DNA of 64,000 nucleotides from Mycolicibacterium sp. YH-1 (GCF_022557175.1 NZ_CP092915.1:2790001-2854000), one strand, 5' to 3'; shown: positions 1-9,257, counted from the stretch's first letter. Notes: a model not told the origin generated them from the sequence alone. Numbers and translations are program-made.

Positions 1-302
1 ATTCCGCCGGAATCGGTTTGACGACGGTGTGCCCCGGAGTGATCGACACCGACATCATCAACGCCACGCGCTTCGACGTGCCCGCAGGCAGGCAGGGCGC
101 GGTCGAGGCGCGCCGCGCGCAGATTCAACGAGGCTTCAAGGCACGGCGCTACGGCCCCGACAAGGTGGCCAAGGCGATCATCGCGGCGGTCAAGAAGAAC
201 AAGCCGATACGCCCGGTCACCCCGGAGGCCTACCTGTTGTACGGCGTCGCGCACGCCCTGCCGCAGGTGATGCGCAGCACCGCCCGCGGCAAGGTCCTGT
301 AG
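1..302 (+). CDS. ephD: EphD-like epoxide hydrolase/short-chain dehydrogenase, C-terminal end (partial)
   Basis: Only the last ~100 residues are in the window; the reading frame is open at base 1 (frame begins at base 3). The sequence has the end of a short-chain dehydrogenase fold: a TVCPGVIDTDI stretch, the usual PG motif after the catalytic Tyr-Lys pair, then RRYGPDKVAKAI and a basic tail ending STARGKVL. As I recall it, M. tuberculosis EphD (Rv2214c), an alpha/beta-hydrolase fused to an SDR domain, ends very similarly, and synteny with pepA/gcvT/ilvE agrees. The hydrolase half would lie upstream of the window and cannot be checked. It ends convergently with pepA. Confidence 0.75.
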   Translation, partial: SAGIGLTTVCPGVIDTDIINATRFDVPAGRQGAVEARRAQIQRGFKARRYGPDKVAKAIIAAVKKNKPIRPVTPEAYLLYGVAHALPQVMRSTARGKVL

Positions 303-308
303 CTAGCT

Positions 309-356
309 GCTCGCGGCCCTGCTCGATTAGCCGCTCGCGGCCGTGCCCGATTAGCC
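309..356. repeat. 24-bp tandem duplication spanning the pepA stop codon
   Basis: Two 24-bp units (309-332 and 333-356), each beginning GCTCGCGGCC and ending GATTAGCC, are followed by a third partial GCTCGCGGC at 357. The unit is a multiple of three and contains the pepA stop (TTA on the + strand at 351-353). Downstream of pepA the same Ala-Ala-Ser-Gly-stop reading therefore recurs. It fills most of the space between the convergent ephD and pepA genes. No clear terminator with a T-run was seen there. Confidence 0.7.
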
Positions 357-1883
357 GCTCGCGGCGATGTCCTCGATGGCGGCGAACATCGTCCGCGTCG
401 GCACCCCGGTGCCGCCCTTGCCGGTGTAGCCCCACGGCCCGCCGGTGTTGTAGGCCGGCGCGGCGACGTCGAGATGCGCCCACTGCACTCCATCCGCCAC
501 GAACTCGCGCAGGTAGACCCCGGCGACCAGCATGCCTGCGTAGCGCGACGAACTGACGTTGGCCAGATCGGCCACCGTGGACTTGAGGTCGTCCTTGAGT
601 TCCTCGGGCAGCGGCATCGGCCAGGCGTTCTCGCCCACCTGCTGCGACAGCGCGGCCACGCGGTCCCGGAACTCGTCGCTGCCCATGACACCCGGCGTCC
701 GCGCGCCCAGGGCCACCGTCTGCGCGCCCGTCAGCGTCGACGTCTCGATCAGGTAGTCGGGTTGGTCCTCACACGCCCGCACGATCGCGTCGGCCAGGAT
801 CACGCGGCCCTCGGCGTCGGTGTTGAGCACCTCCACGGTGATGCCGCCGTACTGGGTCAGCACGTCGCCGGGGCGCTGCGCCGTCGCCGACGGCATGTTC
901 TCGGCCATCGGCACGGTGGCGATGACGTCGACGGGGACGTTCTGCTTGGCCGCGAGCACGACGGTCGCGACGACCGCGGCGGCACCGCCCATATCGGAGG
1001 TCATGTGATGCATGTTGGCCGCGGGCTTGATCGAGATACCGCCCGTGTCGAAGGTGATGCCCTTGCCCACCAGCGCAACCGTCTTCGCCTTCTTCTTCTT
1101 GGCCGCAAGCTGCGATCCGCGGTGGATGAGCCGGACGAGTCGCGGGCCGCGAGATGATCCCTTGCCCACGCCGACGATGCCGCCGTATCCGCCCTTCTCC
1201 AGAGCCTTCTCATCGAGGATCTCGACCTCGAGGCCGACGGCCTCACCCAAAGCCCTTGCCCGCTTGGCGAACTCCTCGGGGAAGAGGTGGCTGGGCGGGG
1301 TGTTGACCAGATCGCGGGCGGTGGCCACCGCCGTGGCGATATCGGTGCCGCGCGCCGCCTGAGCCTTCGCGTCCTTGGCCGTGGACAGCGCGGTGATCTT
1401 GGCGAGCCCGGGCTCCTTCGGCGCCGTCTTGTCGCTGCGGAAGTCGGTGAACCGGTAGGCGCCGAGAATCAGTCCCTCGACTGCGGCGGCCACGTCGAGA
1501 TCGGACAGTGTGGTGATGACGGTCTCCGTGCCCGACAGCGAGCGGGCGGCCGCGCCTGCGGCCCGACGGATCAGGTCCTGCGGCCACTCGTCGCGTGCCT
1601 TGCCCAGGCCGACGGTCAACACGCTGGCCACCGGCAGCGACGGCACCACGATGCGGGTGACCTGTTCGGTGCCGGCCTTGGCGCCGAGCGCCCGGAGCGC
1701 GACCTCGATCTCACCGACCGCCTCCGCGTCGAGGAACGGGTTCGCGACGACCTTGACGCTTGCGTCGGACTCGTCATCGCCGTTCACCACGGGGACTATC
1801 AGCACCGCCGAGCCCGTACCGCGCTTGGGCAGGCTGGTGGCGACGTTGACGACGGGGGACTGGTAACCGGGACTGGTACTCAC
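351..1883 (-). CDS. pepA: Leucyl aminopeptidase (M17 family)
   Basis: A 510-residue cytosolic di-zinc/manganese M17 aminopeptidase that removes N-terminal residues, including in peptide and glutathione turnover. Seen: the metal and active-site segment [17 protein letters not shown], and the M17 signature NTDAEGR followed by LADAIVRA. These supply the Lys, Asp and Glu ligands of the family. Length agrees with M. tuberculosis PepB/PepA (Rv2213, about 515 aa). The open frame extends far upstream into antisense gcvT, so the start was placed at GTG 1883, giving [10 protein letters not shown], which lines up with the mycobacterial N-terminus. A TAGGGT hexamer 8 nt upstream suggests a leaderless message. 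It is divergent from gcvT with 66 bp between starts. Confidence 0.93.
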   Translation of the reverse strand: MSTSPGYQSPVVNVATSLPKRGTGSAVLIVPVVNGDDESDASVKVVANPFLDAEAVGEIEVALRALGAKAGTEQVTRIVVPSLPVASVLTVGLGKARDEWPQDLIRRAAGAAARSLSGTETVITTLSDLDVAAAVEGLILGAYRFTDFRSDKTAPKEPGLAKITALSTAKDAKAQAARGTDIATAVATARDLVNTPPSHLFPEEFAKRARALGEAVGLEVEILDEKALEKGGYGGIVGVGKGSSRGPRLVRLIHRGSQLAAKKKKAKTVALVGKGITFDTGGISIKPAANMHHMTSDMGGAAAVVATVVLAAKQNVPVDVIATVPMAENMPSATAQRPGDVLTQYGGITVEVLNTDAEGRVILADAIVRACEDQPDYLIETSTLTGAQTVALGARTPGVMGSDEFRDRVAALSQQVGENAWPMPLPEELKDDLKSTVADLANVSSSRYAGMLVAGVYLREFVADGVQWAHLDVAAPAYNTGGPWGYTGKGGTGVPTRTMFAAIEDIAASG

Positions 1884-1891
1884 AGTGGTCA

Positions 1892-1897
1892 ACCCTA
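1892..1897 (-). promoter_or_regulatory. Putative -10 element of pepA (leaderless)
   Basis: Read on the minus strand this is TAGGGT, ending 8 nt before the pepA GTG. It fits the mycobacterial TANNNT -10 pattern, and no Shine-Dalgarno sequence lies between. Inference from sequence only. Confidence 0.4.
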
Positions 1898-1937
1898 ACC
1901 AGTGCGGCCAGCCTGGGGACGGCGGAGCGACCGGGAT

Positions 1938-1943
1938 TAACCT
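1938..1943 (+). promoter_or_regulatory. Putative -10 element of gcvT (leaderless)
   Basis: TAACCT followed by exactly 6 nt and the gcvT GTG. This would place the transcript start at or next to the start codon. No ribosome binding site is present in the 6-nt gap. Confidence 0.45.
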
Positions 1944-1949
1944 TGCGGC

Positions 1950-3047
1950 GTGAGTGACAACCTGCTGCAGGGCCCACTGGTAGACCGCCATCGAGCGCTT
2001 GGCGCGAGCTTCGCCGAGTTCGGGGGCTGGCTGATGCCGGTGAGCTACGCCGGCACCGTCGCCGAGCACAACGCGACCCGTAACGCCGTCGGCCTCTTCG
2101 ACGTCAGCCATCTCGGCAAGGCGCTGGTCGTCGGCAAGGGGGCCGCCGCCTACGTCAACTCCGCATTCACCAACGACCTGAACCGAATCGGTGCGGGCAA
2201 GGCGCAGTACACGTTGTGCTGCAACGAATCCGGTGGCGTTATCGACGACCTGATCGCCTACTACGTGTCCGATGACGAAGTGTTCCTGGTGCCCAACGCG
2301 GCCAACACCGCCGCCGTCGTGGCAGCGCTGAAGGACAAGGCCCCGGCCGGGCTGACCATCACTGACCAGCACCGATCCCATGCAGTGCTGGCGGTGCAGG
2401 GACCCAAGTCCGCTGAGGTGGTCGGTGCGCTCGGCCTGCCCACCGATATGGACTACATGGCCTACGCCGACGCCGAGTTCGACGGGGTGCCGGTGCGGGT
2501 GTGCCGCACCGGTTACACCGGCGAGCACGGTTACGAACTCCTTCCGGAGTGGGACCGGGCCGGTGACGTGTTCGACGCGCTGGTCTCTGCGGTGAAGTCC
2601 GCGGGTGGCGAGCTCGCCGGCCTCGGCGCCCGCGACACACTGCGAACCGAGATGGGCTACCCGCTGCACGGTCATGAGCTGTCGCTGGAGATATCGCCAG
2701 TACAGGCGCGATGCGGCTGGGCGATCGGCTGGAAGAAGCCGGCGTTCTGGGGGCGCGACGCCCTGCTCGCCGAGAAGGAGGCGGGGCCGCGGCGAGTGCT
2801 GCGCGGACTGCGGGCCCTCGGGCGTGGGGTGCTGCGCGCCGATATGACCGTGCTGGATGGCGACAGGACCATCGGCGTGACGACGTCGGGGACATTCTCG
2901 CCAACACTCAAACTCGGTATCGCGCTGGCGCTCATCGACACCGACGCCGGGGTCGCCGACGGCCAGACGGTGGCGGTCGACGTCCGCGGGAAAAGGCTCG
3001 AATGCGAGGTCGTCGCACCACCCTTCGTGGAGGCGAAAACTCGATAG
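1950..3047 (+). CDS. gcvT: Aminomethyltransferase (glycine cleavage system T-protein)
   Basis: A 365-residue cytosolic T-protein. It releases ammonia from the aminomethyl-lipoyl group of the H-protein and transfers the carbon to tetrahydrofolate. Seen: [15 protein letters not shown] near the N-terminus, [10 protein letters not shown], a [11 protein letters not shown] segment, the [14 protein letters not shown] folate-binding segment and the C-terminal [12 protein letters not shown] barrel motif. Length is typical. GTG start, apparently leaderless. The other glycine cleavage genes (gcvH, gcvP) are not nearby, as in M. tuberculosis where gcvT (Rv2211c) is also separate. It is followed 22 bp later by ilvE on the same strand, which seems to have its own promoter. 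Confidence 0.95.
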   Translation: MSDNLLQGPLVDRHRALGASFAEFGGWLMPVSYAGTVAEHNATRNAVGLFDVSHLGKALVVGKGAAAYVNSAFTNDLNRIGAGKAQYTLCCNESGGVIDDLIAYYVSDDEVFLVPNAANTAAVVAALKDKAPAGLTITDQHRSHAVLAVQGPKSAEVVGALGLPTDMDYMAYADAEFDGVPVRVCRTGYTGEHGYELLPEWDRAGDVFDALVSAVKSAGGELAGLGARDTLRTEMGYPLHGHELSLEISPVQARCGWAIGWKKPAFWGRDALLAEKEAGPRRVLRGLRALGRGVLRADMTVLDGDRTIGVTTSGTFSPTLKLGIALALIDTDAGVADGQTVAVDVRGKRLECEVVAPPFVEAKTR

Positions 3048-3057
3048 AGGCGAGTTA

Positions 3058-3063
3058 TACAAT
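3058..3063 (+). promoter_or_regulatory. Putative -10 element of ilvE (leaderless)
   Basis: TACAAT, a near-consensus sigma-A -10 hexamer, ends 6 nt before the ilvE ATG at 3070. The predicted transcript start falls on or beside the ATG. The AT-rich segment TTATACAATT lacks a Shine-Dalgarno sequence. Confidence 0.55.
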
Positions 3064-3069
3064 TCCGAT

Positions 3070-4176
3070 ATGACCGACGGCCCTCTTGAGTTCTCGCTTG
3101 CCCGCAGTACGAATCCGGCAAGTGACGAGGTGCGCGCCGACATCCTCTCCGATCCCGGTTTCGGTCGGTTCCACACCGATCACATGGTGTCGATCGACTA
3201 CACCGAGGGACGCGGCTGGCATGACGCCACGGTGGTGCCGTATGGCCCCATCGAGCTGGACCCGTCGGCGATCGTCCTGCACTACGCGCAGGAGGTCTTC
3301 GAGGGACTCAAGGCCTACCGCTGGGCCGACGGATCGATCGTGTCGTTCCGGCCCGACGCCAACGCCGCCCGGCTGGGCCGCTCGGCGCGCCGGCTGGCCA
3401 TTCCCGAGCTGCCCGACGAGGTGTTCCTGGAGTCGCTGCGCCAGCTGATCGCCGTGGACGCCGACTGGGTCCCCGCGGCCGGGGGCGAGGCGTCGCTGTA
3501 TCTGCGGCCGTTCATCTTCGCCACCGAGCCCGGCCTGGGCGTGCGGCCCGCCACCGAGTACCGCTACATGGTGATCGGCTCGCCGGCCGGCGCCTACTTC
3601 AAGGGCGGCATCAAACCGGTGTCGGTCTGGCTGTCGACGGAGTACGTGCGGGCCAGCCCCGGTGGCACCGGGGCGGCGAAGTTCGGCGGCAACTACGCGG
3701 CCTCGCTGCTGGCGCAGGCCGAGGCCGCCGAACAGGGCTGCGATCAGGTCGTGTGGCTCGATGCCATCGAACGCCGCTACGTCGAGGAGATGGGCGGGAT
3801 GAACCTGTTCTTCGTCTTCGGCAGCGGTGGCTCGGCCCGGCTGGTGACACCCGAGCTGAGCGGCTCGTTGCTCCCCGGTATCACCCGGGACTCGTTGCTG
3901 CAGTTGGCAACCGACGCCGGGTACGCCGTCGAGGAGCGCAAGATCGATGTCGAGGAGTGGCAGAAGAAGGCCTCCGCGGGCGAGATCACTGAGGTGTTCG
4001 CCTGTGGCACCGCCGCCGTCATCACCCCGGTCTCACACGTCAAGTCCGGCGACGGCGAGTTCACCATCGCCGATGGCCAGCCGGGTGAGGTCACGATGGC
4101 CCTTCGCGACACACTCACCGGCATTCAGCGTGGGACGTTCGCTGACACCCACGAATGGATGACCCGCCTCGGCTAG
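3070..4176 (+). CDS. ilvE: Branched-chain amino acid aminotransferase
   Basis: A 368-residue class IV PLP aminotransferase catalysing the last step of leucine, isoleucine and valine synthesis, and in mycobacteria also methionine regeneration. Seen: [15 protein letters not shown] near residue 75, the PLP lysine within [12 protein letters not shown] (Lys204), the [12 protein letters not shown] segment, and [14 protein letters not shown], typical of BCAT. Length equals the M. tuberculosis IlvE (368 aa). The ATG start is supported by the upstream TACAAT and by the conserved N-terminal stretch. Confidence 0.96.
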   Translation: MTDGPLEFSLARSTNPASDEVRADILSDPGFGRFHTDHMVSIDYTEGRGWHDATVVPYGPIELDPSAIVLHYAQEVFEGLKAYRWADGSIVSFRPDANAARLGRSARRLAIPELPDEVFLESLRQLIAVDADWVPAAGGEASLYLRPFIFATEPGLGVRPATEYRYMVIGSPAGAYFKGGIKPVSVWLSTEYVRASPGGTGAAKFGGNYAASLLAQAEAAEQGCDQVVWLDAIERRYVEEMGGMNLFFVFGSGGSARLVTPELSGSLLPGITRDSLLQLATDAGYAVEERKIDVEEWQKKASAGEITEVFACGTAAVITPVSHVKSGDGEFTIADGQPGEVTMALRDTLTGIQRGTFADTHEWMTRLG

Positions 4177-4177
4177 G

Positions 4178-4183
4178 TAGAAT
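4178..4183 (+). promoter_or_regulatory. Putative -10 element for the gdx riboswitch transcript
   Basis: TAGAAT two bases after the ilvE stop codon. Transcription would begin near 4190, about 13 nt before the riboswitch aptamer. Sequence match only. Confidence 0.45.
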
Positions 4184-4202
4184 GGGGTGTCCTCATCGGA
4201 CA

Positions 4203-4244
4203 CCGGACGAGCGGCACCGTACCCGGCCAGCGACAAGACGGCGC
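4203..4244 (+). promoter_or_regulatory. Guanidine-III (ykkC-III) riboswitch
   Basis: The 42-nt segment begins CCGGACGAG, has CCGTACCCGG in the middle and ends ACAAGACGGCGC. This is the arrangement of the small pseudoknotted guanidine-III aptamer; the recalled Thermobifida/Tistrella-type sequences are nearly identical at these conserved blocks. CCGG at 4203-4206 can pair with CCGG at 4223-4226, and GCACCGT with ACGGCGC except for one mismatch. The Shine-Dalgarno GGAGAGG follows at once (4247-4253), 6 nt before the ATG. Ligand binding could therefore control translation of the downstream exporter. Assigned from memory of the motif, not by a covariance search. Confidence 0.85.
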
Positions 4245-4259
4245 GTGGAGAGGTGTGTC

Positions 4260-4577
4260 ATGTCTTGGATCATTCTGGTCGTCTCGGGCGCCTTCGAAGC
4301 CGTGTGGGCGGTGGCTTTGGGCAAGTCGGAGGGCTTCACCAGGCTCGCGCCGTCGCTGGTGTTCTTCCCGGCGCTCGTCGTATCGATGGGCGGGCTGGCC
4401 TACGCCATGCGCGAACTGCCGACCGCTACGAGCTATGTCATCTGGGTGGGCATCGGCGCGACGCTGACCGCGGTCTACTCGTTCGCCACAGGTGACGAGT
4501 CGGTTTCGGTGGCCAAGGTGTTTCTCATCGGGGTGATCGTCGCGGCCGCGATCGGGCTCAAGGTGCTGCACGGCTGA
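4260..4577 (+). CDS. gdx: Gdx-type small multidrug resistance protein, guanidinium/H+ exporter
   Basis: A 105-residue inner-membrane protein with four hydrophobic helices, the SMR fold, acting as an antiparallel dimer. The guanidinium-exporter (Gdx/SugE) residues are all in place: Gly10, Glu13 (proton and substrate site), Trp16, Ser42, Tyr59 and Trp62. This distinguishes it from EmrE-type drug pumps. ATG 4260 was chosen over an upstream frame opening at 4155 because it begins the first membrane helix and has GGAGAGG at the right distance. The guanidine-III riboswitch directly upstream supports guanidinium export. It ends convergently with cobS (4-bp gap). Confidence 0.88.
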   Translation: MSWIILVVSGAFEAVWAVALGKSEGFTRLAPSLVFFPALVVSMGGLAYAMRELPTATSYVIWVGIGATLTAVYSFATGDESVSVAKVFLIGVIVAAAIGLKVLHG

Positions 4578-4581
4578 CGTG

Positions 4582-5307
4582 TCAGCCGATCGCCATCCCC
4601 AGTGCCGCAACGGTCGTCGTCAACTCGAGGGCCGCACCCAGCACATCCCCGGTGATCCCACCGAACCGGCGCACGCAGTGCGCGACGAGTGCCGCGGCCA
4701 GAGCGAGCGCCACCAGCACGGCGACCGGGCCCTGCCATGGCCGAGGGGTGGCGAACACGGCCGCCGCGGCGACCAGGGCGACCCAGGCCGCCACCACCCA
4801 CCACGGTTGAGTGCCCGCGACGCCAGAACCCGACGCGCTGCCCGGTGCGGCGGGCACTGAGCGTCGGCAGGCCAGTACCACCGCCACCCGTCCGGCGGTC
4901 ACCGCCACCACGATCGCGAGCAGCCCTGATATGGAGAACGTGAGGCCCTGCACCACGATCACCACGGTGACCGCCGCGACCGCGAACGGTCCGGCCGGTC
5001 CGTCGCGCATCACGGCGAGCGCACGGTCCGGCGGGCCGTAGCAGCCCAGCCCGTCCGCCGTGTCTGCGAGACCGTCGATATGCAGGCCGCGGGTGATGAT
5101 CAGCAGCACGGCCACAGCCAGCACGCCCGTCAGCGGGTTGCCCTCGTCGAACCCCCTGGCCGCGGCCCACGTCACGCCCGCCGCCAGGGCGCCGAGTGCG
5201 ATGCCCACCACCGGCAGAACGGTGAGCGCACCCCGGCCGAACGGTCGGCGCGTGCGAACTGGCAGCACCGTGGCGAACGCGAGTGCCGACGTGAGCGAAC
5301 CGATCAC
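4582..5307 (-). CDS. cobS: Adenosylcobinamide-GDP ribazoletransferase (cobalamin synthase)
   Basis: A 241-residue integral membrane enzyme that joins adenosylcobinamide-GDP to alpha-ribazole, the last assembly step of cobalamin. Seen: an N-terminal [13 protein letters not shown] segment, the conserved acidic motif [12 protein letters not shown] (metal/substrate site), GPFA and [11 protein letters not shown] near the C-terminus, and multiple hydrophobic helices. GTG 5307 overlaps the cobT stop as GTGA, indicating translational coupling as the last gene of cobU-cobT-cobS. Confidence 0.94.
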   Translation of the reverse strand: MIGSLTSALAFATVLPVRTRRPFGRGALTVLPVVGIALGALAAGVTWAAARGFDEGNPLTGVLAVAVLLIITRGLHIDGLADTADGLGCYGPPDRALAVMRDGPAGPFAVAAVTVVIVVQGLTFSISGLLAIVVAVTAGRVAVVLACRRSVPAAPGSASGSGVAGTQPWWVVAAWVALVAAAAVFATPRPWQGPVAVLVALALAAALVAHCVRRFGGITGDVLGAALELTTTVAALGMAIG

Positions 5308-6392
5308 GGTGCGGGGTCGGCCACGCGGTCGGTCACCTGGGCCTCGCCGAACGTGGCCATCGATGTCAGGGTCGCCACCGCGGCCCGCAGCACGGTCAGG
5401 GCCACGGTCGCACCGGTGCCCTCGCCGAGGCGCATCCCGAGGTCGACGATCGGATCCAGTCCCAGCCGCTGCAGCGCGAGGATGTGCGCGGGTTCGGTGG
5501 ACCGGTGACCGGCCTGCCACCACTGCTTCGCCCCCGGCGCCATGCGGTCCGCGGCGAGGGCGGCCGCGGTCACCACGACACCGTCGAGGAGAAGCGGTGT
5601 GCGGCGGATCGCCGCCTGCGCGCAGAAGCCCGCCATCGCGGCAAGGTCGGCACCACCGCAGATTCGAAGCAGCGCAACCGGATCGGTGTATGACGACCGT
5701 GCACGGTAGAGGGCATCGCGGACGGCCGCGGTCTTGCGCGCCCAGCCGGCGTCGTCGATGCCGGTTCCGCGACCGACCACGACGACCGGTTCGGTGTCGG
5801 TCAGTGCCGCGATCAACGCCGTTGCGGCCGTGGTGTTCCCGATTCCCATGTCACCGGCGATCAGAAGGTCGGCGCCGCCGTCGACCTCTTCGTCTGCGAT
5901 GTCGCGGCCGGCCTGAACTGCCGCGATGACCTCATCGACGGACAGCGCGTCCTCGACGGCGACATTGCCGCTGCCACGTCGAATCCGGTGCGCGCCGATC
6001 GATGCCGACAGCGGCGCATCGGTGTCGACGGCGATGTCCACGACCCGCACCCCGGCACCGGCGACCTCGGCCAGCACGTTGATGGCAGCGCCGCCCGCGG
6101 CGAAGTTCGCCACCATCTGCGCGGTGACCTCGGACGGGAACGCCGAGACGCCCGCGGCGGTGACGCCGTGATCGCCGGCGAACACCACCACACGGGCCCT
6201 GTCGAACTGGTGCGGCGGGCACTGGCCCTGGCACGCCGACACCCACACCGAGAGATCCTCGAGGCGGCCGAGCGCGCCGGGCGGCTTGGTGAGTGTGTCC
6301 TGGCGGGCACGCGCCGCGGCCTCGGCCTCCGTGTCCGGTGCGATGACGGTGGGGAAGTCGGGGTTTTCCGGGGTTTCGGGGGTGTCGGTCAT
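5304..6392 (-). CDS. cobT: Nicotinate-nucleotide--dimethylbenzimidazole phosphoribosyltransferase
   Basis: A 362-residue cytosolic enzyme making alpha-ribazole phosphate, the lower-ligand precursor of cobalamin. Seen: [12 protein letters not shown] near the N-terminus, [30 protein letters not shown], and the C-terminal [12 protein letters not shown] holding the catalytic Glu. ATG 6392 overlaps the cobU stop (ATGA). An in-frame opening to 6449 lacks family similarity, so the internal ATG was preferred. Confidence 0.95.
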   Translation of the reverse strand: MTDTPETPENPDFPTVIAPDTEAEAAARARQDTLTKPPGALGRLEDLSVWVSACQGQCPPHQFDRARVVVFAGDHGVTAAGVSAFPSEVTAQMVANFAAGGAAINVLAEVAGAGVRVVDIAVDTDAPLSASIGAHRIRRGSGNVAVEDALSVDEVIAAVQAGRDIADEEVDGGADLLIAGDMGIGNTTAATALIAALTDTEPVVVVGRGTGIDDAGWARKTAAVRDALYRARSSYTDPVALLRICGGADLAAMAGFCAQAAIRRTPLLLDGVVVTAAALAADRMAPGAKQWWQAGHRSTEPAHILALQRLGLDPIVDLGMRLGEGTGATVALTVLRAAVATLTSMATFGEAQVTDRVADPAP

Positions 6393-6925
6393 GTTGGCTC
6401 CTTCACGGTGACCGCTTGACCGGCGACGACGAGCACGACGCGTTCGCACAGCTGAGCCAGGCGCTGGTTCAAGGTTCCCAGCGCGTCGGTGAACAGGCGG
6501 CCCGACTCCGTCGAGGACACCACGGTGAGACCGACCTCGGGGCTGACCAGCGCCAGTGGCGCCGCGAAACCGTCGACGGCGTCGAGGAGGTCGTCCACGT
6601 CACCGGTGATCGCATCCTGGCCACCAGTCCACGCGTCGCGGCGGTCCAGCGCGGCGACCAGCCAGCCGCCCATATCGTCGACGATCGTCGCGGTGGTGGA
6701 ATCGGCGCGCAGATGTGCTGCGACGTCCGGGCTTTCGACGGTCGACCAGTGCGATGGACGACGCTGCCGGTGCGCTGCCACGCGAACGGACCAGTCCGCA
6801 TCGTCGGAATCGCTGCCACCGGTGGCCAGATACCGCACGCCTCCCTCGGCGGACGCCTGCGCGATCGCCGACTCGGCCCACGCCGACTTGCCCGAACGGA
6901 TACCGCCGAGCACGAGAACCCGCAC
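6389..6925 (-). CDS. cobU: Adenosylcobinamide kinase / adenosylcobinamide-phosphate guanylyltransferase
   Basis: A 178-residue bifunctional enzyme that activates adenosylcobinamide to its GDP derivative. Seen: the P-loop [12 protein letters not shown] at the extreme N-terminus, YLATGG, a HRQRRPSHW segment with the family histidine region, and the [12 protein letters not shown] strand. GTG 6925 is set by the P-loop; the frame extends upstream without similarity. First gene of cobU-cobT-cobS; only 5 bp separate it from the preceding DUF3043 gene, so it may share that transcript. No cobalamin riboswitch was recognised upstream. Confidence 0.93.
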   Translation of the reverse strand: MRVLVLGGIRSGKSAWAESAIAQASAEGGVRYLATGGSDSDDADWSVRVAAHRQRRPSHWSTVESPDVAAHLRADSTTATIVDDMGGWLVAALDRRDAWTGGQDAITGDVDDLLDAVDGFAAPLALVSPEVGLTVVSSTESGRLFTDALGTLNQRLAQLCERVVLVVAGQAVTVKEPT

Positions 6926-6930
6926 TGCGG

Positions 6931-7617
6931 TCAGGCGATCTTCGCGCCGCGTTCGACCTGAGGGCGCGGCGCCCGCATGCGGCGCAGCTGCGAGGCACGG
7001 CTGGCAGCGTAGAAGCCGAGCTTCCAACCGCTCTCGATGTTGTCCGGGAACTTGGCGTTGACCAGCTTGTTTACCCGGCGGCCGACGAAGAATCCGTCGA
7101 TCACCATGATCAGCACCAACACGAGCATCGCCGGCGACAGCAGGCGCTGCACCTCGACGGACGGAACGGCCAGCATCACGAAGATCAGTCCGAGCGCGGC
7201 GGGCATGAACAGGCCGAGCACGTTGCGGCGGGCGTCCACGATGTCGCGGGCGTAGCGGCGCACCGGCCCCTTGTCGCGGGGAAGCAGATAGCCCTCTTCG
7301 CCGGACATCATCTTGGCGCGGCGCTCGGTCATCTCGGCACGCCGTGCTGACTTGTCGGCGCGACGCTCCTCCTTGGACAACTTGGGGCCGCCCAGCTCCT
7401 TGCGACGCTTGCGGGCCTCGGCGGAGGTCATCGGAGCAGGCGCCACGGGTCCGCGCTTGCGGGCGGCATCGCTGCGCTTCGGGGTGGGCCGGCCCTTGGG
7501 GGCCGTCGTCCGCACGTCCGAAGCGGTGTTCTGATCGACCGACTGATCGACGGATTCGTCGGCCGAAACCGACTCCTCGGGTTGGGAGGTTTCCTTCTTG
7601 CGGCCCAGCAGTTTCAC
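6931..7617 (-). CDS. DUF3043 membrane protein (Rv2206 homologue)
   Basis: A 228-residue protein of unknown function. The N-terminal half is hydrophilic and highly charged with many Lys, Arg and Glu (KLSKEERRADKSARRAEM). Two hydrophobic helices follow in residues ~135-185, then a basic tail. This is the layout of the actinobacterial DUF3043 family, and the position next to glycerate kinase matches Rv2206. GTG start at 7617; a TAATCT hexamer 7 nt upstream suggests a leaderless message shared with cobUTS. Confidence 0.8.
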   Translation of the reverse strand: MKLLGRKKETSQPEESVSADESVDQSVDQNTASDVRTTAPKGRPTPKRSDAARKRGPVAPAPMTSAEARKRRKELGGPKLSKEERRADKSARRAEMTERRAKMMSGEEGYLLPRDKGPVRRYARDIVDARRNVLGLFMPAALGLIFVMLAVPSVEVQRLLSPAMLVLVLIMVIDGFFVGRRVNKLVNAKFPDNIESGWKLGFYAASRASQLRRMRAPRPQVERGAKIA

Positions 7618-7624
7618 GGCACCC

Positions 7625-7630
7625 AGATTA
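7625..7630 (-). promoter_or_regulatory. Putative -10 element of the DUF3043-cobUTS transcript
   Basis: Minus-strand TAATCT, followed by 7 nt and the GTG start; no Shine-Dalgarno between. Divergent from the glycerate kinase promoter. Confidence 0.45.
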
Positions 7631-7708
7631 CGTCAGCCGTGAGCGCTCCCGTCATCCCGCCGGTCGGAGCCGGTCATCGCCTGAAATGCACCCGAACAGG
7701 TGGAGACC

Positions 7709-7714
7709 TAGGCT
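7709..7714 (+). promoter_or_regulatory. Putative -10 element of the glycerate kinase gene (leaderless)
   Basis: TAGGCT followed by 7 nt and ATG 7722. Fits TANNNT; no ribosome binding site lies in the gap. Confidence 0.45.
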
Positions 7715-7721
7715 GCTGTGA

Positions 7722-8786
7722 ATGACGGGTCCCCGGCTGCGTGTGCTCATCGCACCCGACTGCTTCGGCGACACCCTCACCGCCGTCGATGCGGCCGAGG
7801 CGATCGCGGCCGGCTGGGGTTCGGCCCGCGGATCCGATCACCTCACCCTGGCGCCCCAATCCGACGGCGGTCCCGGTTTCGTCGACGTGCTGGCCAGCAG
7901 ACTCGGCGAGCTGCACACCACACGGGTGAGTGGTCCACTGGCCGAGGACGTGACCGCCCAGTGGGTTCTGGACGGTGACACCGGCACGGCCTACATCGAG
8001 TGCGCGCAGGCCTGCGGTCTCGCGCTGCTCGGTGGCCCACCCAACGTGTCGACCGCGCTTTCCGCGCACAGCAGGGGAGTGGGCCAGCTCATCGCCGCCG
8101 CTATCGCCGCCGGGGCCCGCCGCCTCGTCATCGGCCTGGGCGGCAGCGGATGCACCGACGGCGGTCGCGGCCTCGTCGACGCACTCGGCGGGCTGGGCCC
8201 GGCAGCCAACCAACTGGCCGGAATCGAGGTGATCGCCGCCACCGATGTCGAGCACCCGCTGCTGGGACCCACGGGCGCGGCCGCGGTGTTCGGCCCGCAG
8301 AAGGGTGCTGATCGGGACACCGTCGCCGTCCTTGAGGACAGGCTGACGCAATGGGCCGCCGAGTTGACGGCGCTGGCCGGCCGTGACGTCGCCGGCGAAC
8401 CCGGCGCGGGTGCGGCGGGCGGTATCGGTGCTGCACTGCTGGCGCTGGGCGGCAGGCGCGAAGCCGGTGCCGCGGTGATCGCCGACTTCACCGGGTTGGC
8501 CGACGATGTGGCCGGAGCCGACCTCATCATCACCGGTGAGGGCCGCTTCGATGACCAGTCGCTGCACGGAAAGGTGGTCAGCGCGCTGGCGGCCAGCGCG
8601 GCGGGCGATACGCGCGTGCTGGTGCTGGCCGGCCAGGTCACCCTCGATGACGACGCGTTGGGTGCCGCGGGGATCACGGCGGCCCACTCGATCGTCGACT
8701 TCGCCGGTTCGGTGCAGGTGGCCATCGACGACGCCGCCAACCAGCTGAGGGGCCTGGCCTGCCAGACCGCCGCCTCGTGGAGTTGA
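7722..8786 (+). CDS. glxK: Glycerate kinase
   Basis: A 354-residue type I (GarK/GlxK) glycerate kinase that phosphorylates D-glycerate to feed glyoxylate carbon into glycolysis. Seen: [18 protein letters not shown] at the N-terminus, [12 protein letters not shown], the [18 protein letters not shown] core motif, [13 protein letters not shown], and [17 protein letters not shown]. Slightly shorter than typical GarK. It corresponds to Rv2205c by position. The N-terminal ATG begins right before the first strand and appears leaderless. Confidence 0.92.
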   Translation: MTGPRLRVLIAPDCFGDTLTAVDAAEAIAAGWGSARGSDHLTLAPQSDGGPGFVDVLASRLGELHTTRVSGPLAEDVTAQWVLDGDTGTAYIECAQACGLALLGGPPNVSTALSAHSRGVGQLIAAAIAAGARRLVIGLGGSGCTDGGRGLVDALGGLGPAANQLAGIEVIAATDVEHPLLGPTGAAAVFGPQKGADRDTVAVLEDRLTQWAAELTALAGRDVAGEPGAGAAGGIGAALLALGGRREAGAAVIADFTGLADDVAGADLIITGEGRFDDQSLHGKVVSALAASAAGDTRVLVLAGQVTLDDDALGAAGITAAHSIVDFAGSVQVAIDDAANQLRGLACQTAASWS

Positions 8787-8812
8787 GAGTCGGGAATAGC
8801 GGCCCGGCAAGG

Positions 8813-8818
8813 TACCGT
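8813..8818 (+). promoter_or_regulatory. Putative -10 element of the HesB-type gene
   Basis: TACCGT about 38 nt before ATG 8857, in the 70-bp gap after glycerate kinase. A short leader then carries the Shine-Dalgarno AGGGAGAA. Confidence 0.4.
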
Positions 8819-8856
8819 TGAGGTGTCTGAAGCATGAGTATGCACAGGGAGAACCA

Positions 8857-9219
8857 ATGACTGTTCAGCAAGAACCGGCGACCGAGGTCACCACACATGG
8901 CGCGACCCTGACAGATGCGGCGGCGGCCAAGGCGAAGTCACTGCTCGATCAGGAGGGGCGCGATGACCTCGCGTTGCGCATCGCGGTTCAGCCGGGCGGC
9001 TGCGCCGGCCTCCGCTACAACCTCTTCTTCGACGACAGGACCCTCGACGGCGACCTGACCACCGACTTCGACGGTGTGGGCCTGACCGTCGACCGGATGA
9101 GCGCGCCCTACATCCAGGGTGCCGTCATCGACTTCGTCGACACCATCGAGAAGCAGGGCTTCACCATCGACAACCCCAACGCGACCGGGTCCTGCGCCTG
9201 CGGCGACTCGTTCAACTGA
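8857..9219 (+). CDS. A-type iron-sulfur carrier (HesB/IscA/ErpA family)
   Basis: A 120-residue cytosolic Fe-S carrier delivering clusters to target proteins. The three conserved cysteines are visible: one in PGGCAGLRY and two in the C-terminal SCACGDSF. ATG 8857 has the Shine-Dalgarno AGGGAGAA just upstream; a 13-codon extension in the same frame is not family-like. Matches Rv2204c (118 aa) by position. Its neighbourhood with the bcc-aa3 oxidase genes, which include a Rieske protein, is suggestive, but no direct link is shown. Confidence 0.93.
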   Translation: MTVQQEPATEVTTHGATLTDAAAAKAKSLLDQEGRDDLALRIAVQPGGCAGLRYNLFFDDRTLDGDLTTDFDGVGLTVDRMSAPYIQGAVIDFVDTIEKQGFTIDNPNATGSCACGDSFN

Positions 9220-9257
9220 CGGCCTGAGGCTGCGCCCGGGGGCCGGGCGCAGCCAGG

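Noticed and set aside
351..3176. Minus-strand frame continuing pepA upstream through gcvT
   Set aside because: Only 351-1883 matches M17 peptidases; the rest is antisense to gcvT.
4186..4204. GGTGTCC/GGACACC hairpin just upstream of the guanidine aptamer
   Set aside because: Its left arm would lie before or at the predicted transcript start (about 4190), so it is unlikely to form in RNA.
6926..6930. Cobalamin riboswitch before cobU
   Set aside because: Only 5 bp separate cobU from the DUF3043 gene, and no B12-box was recognised upstream of that gene either.
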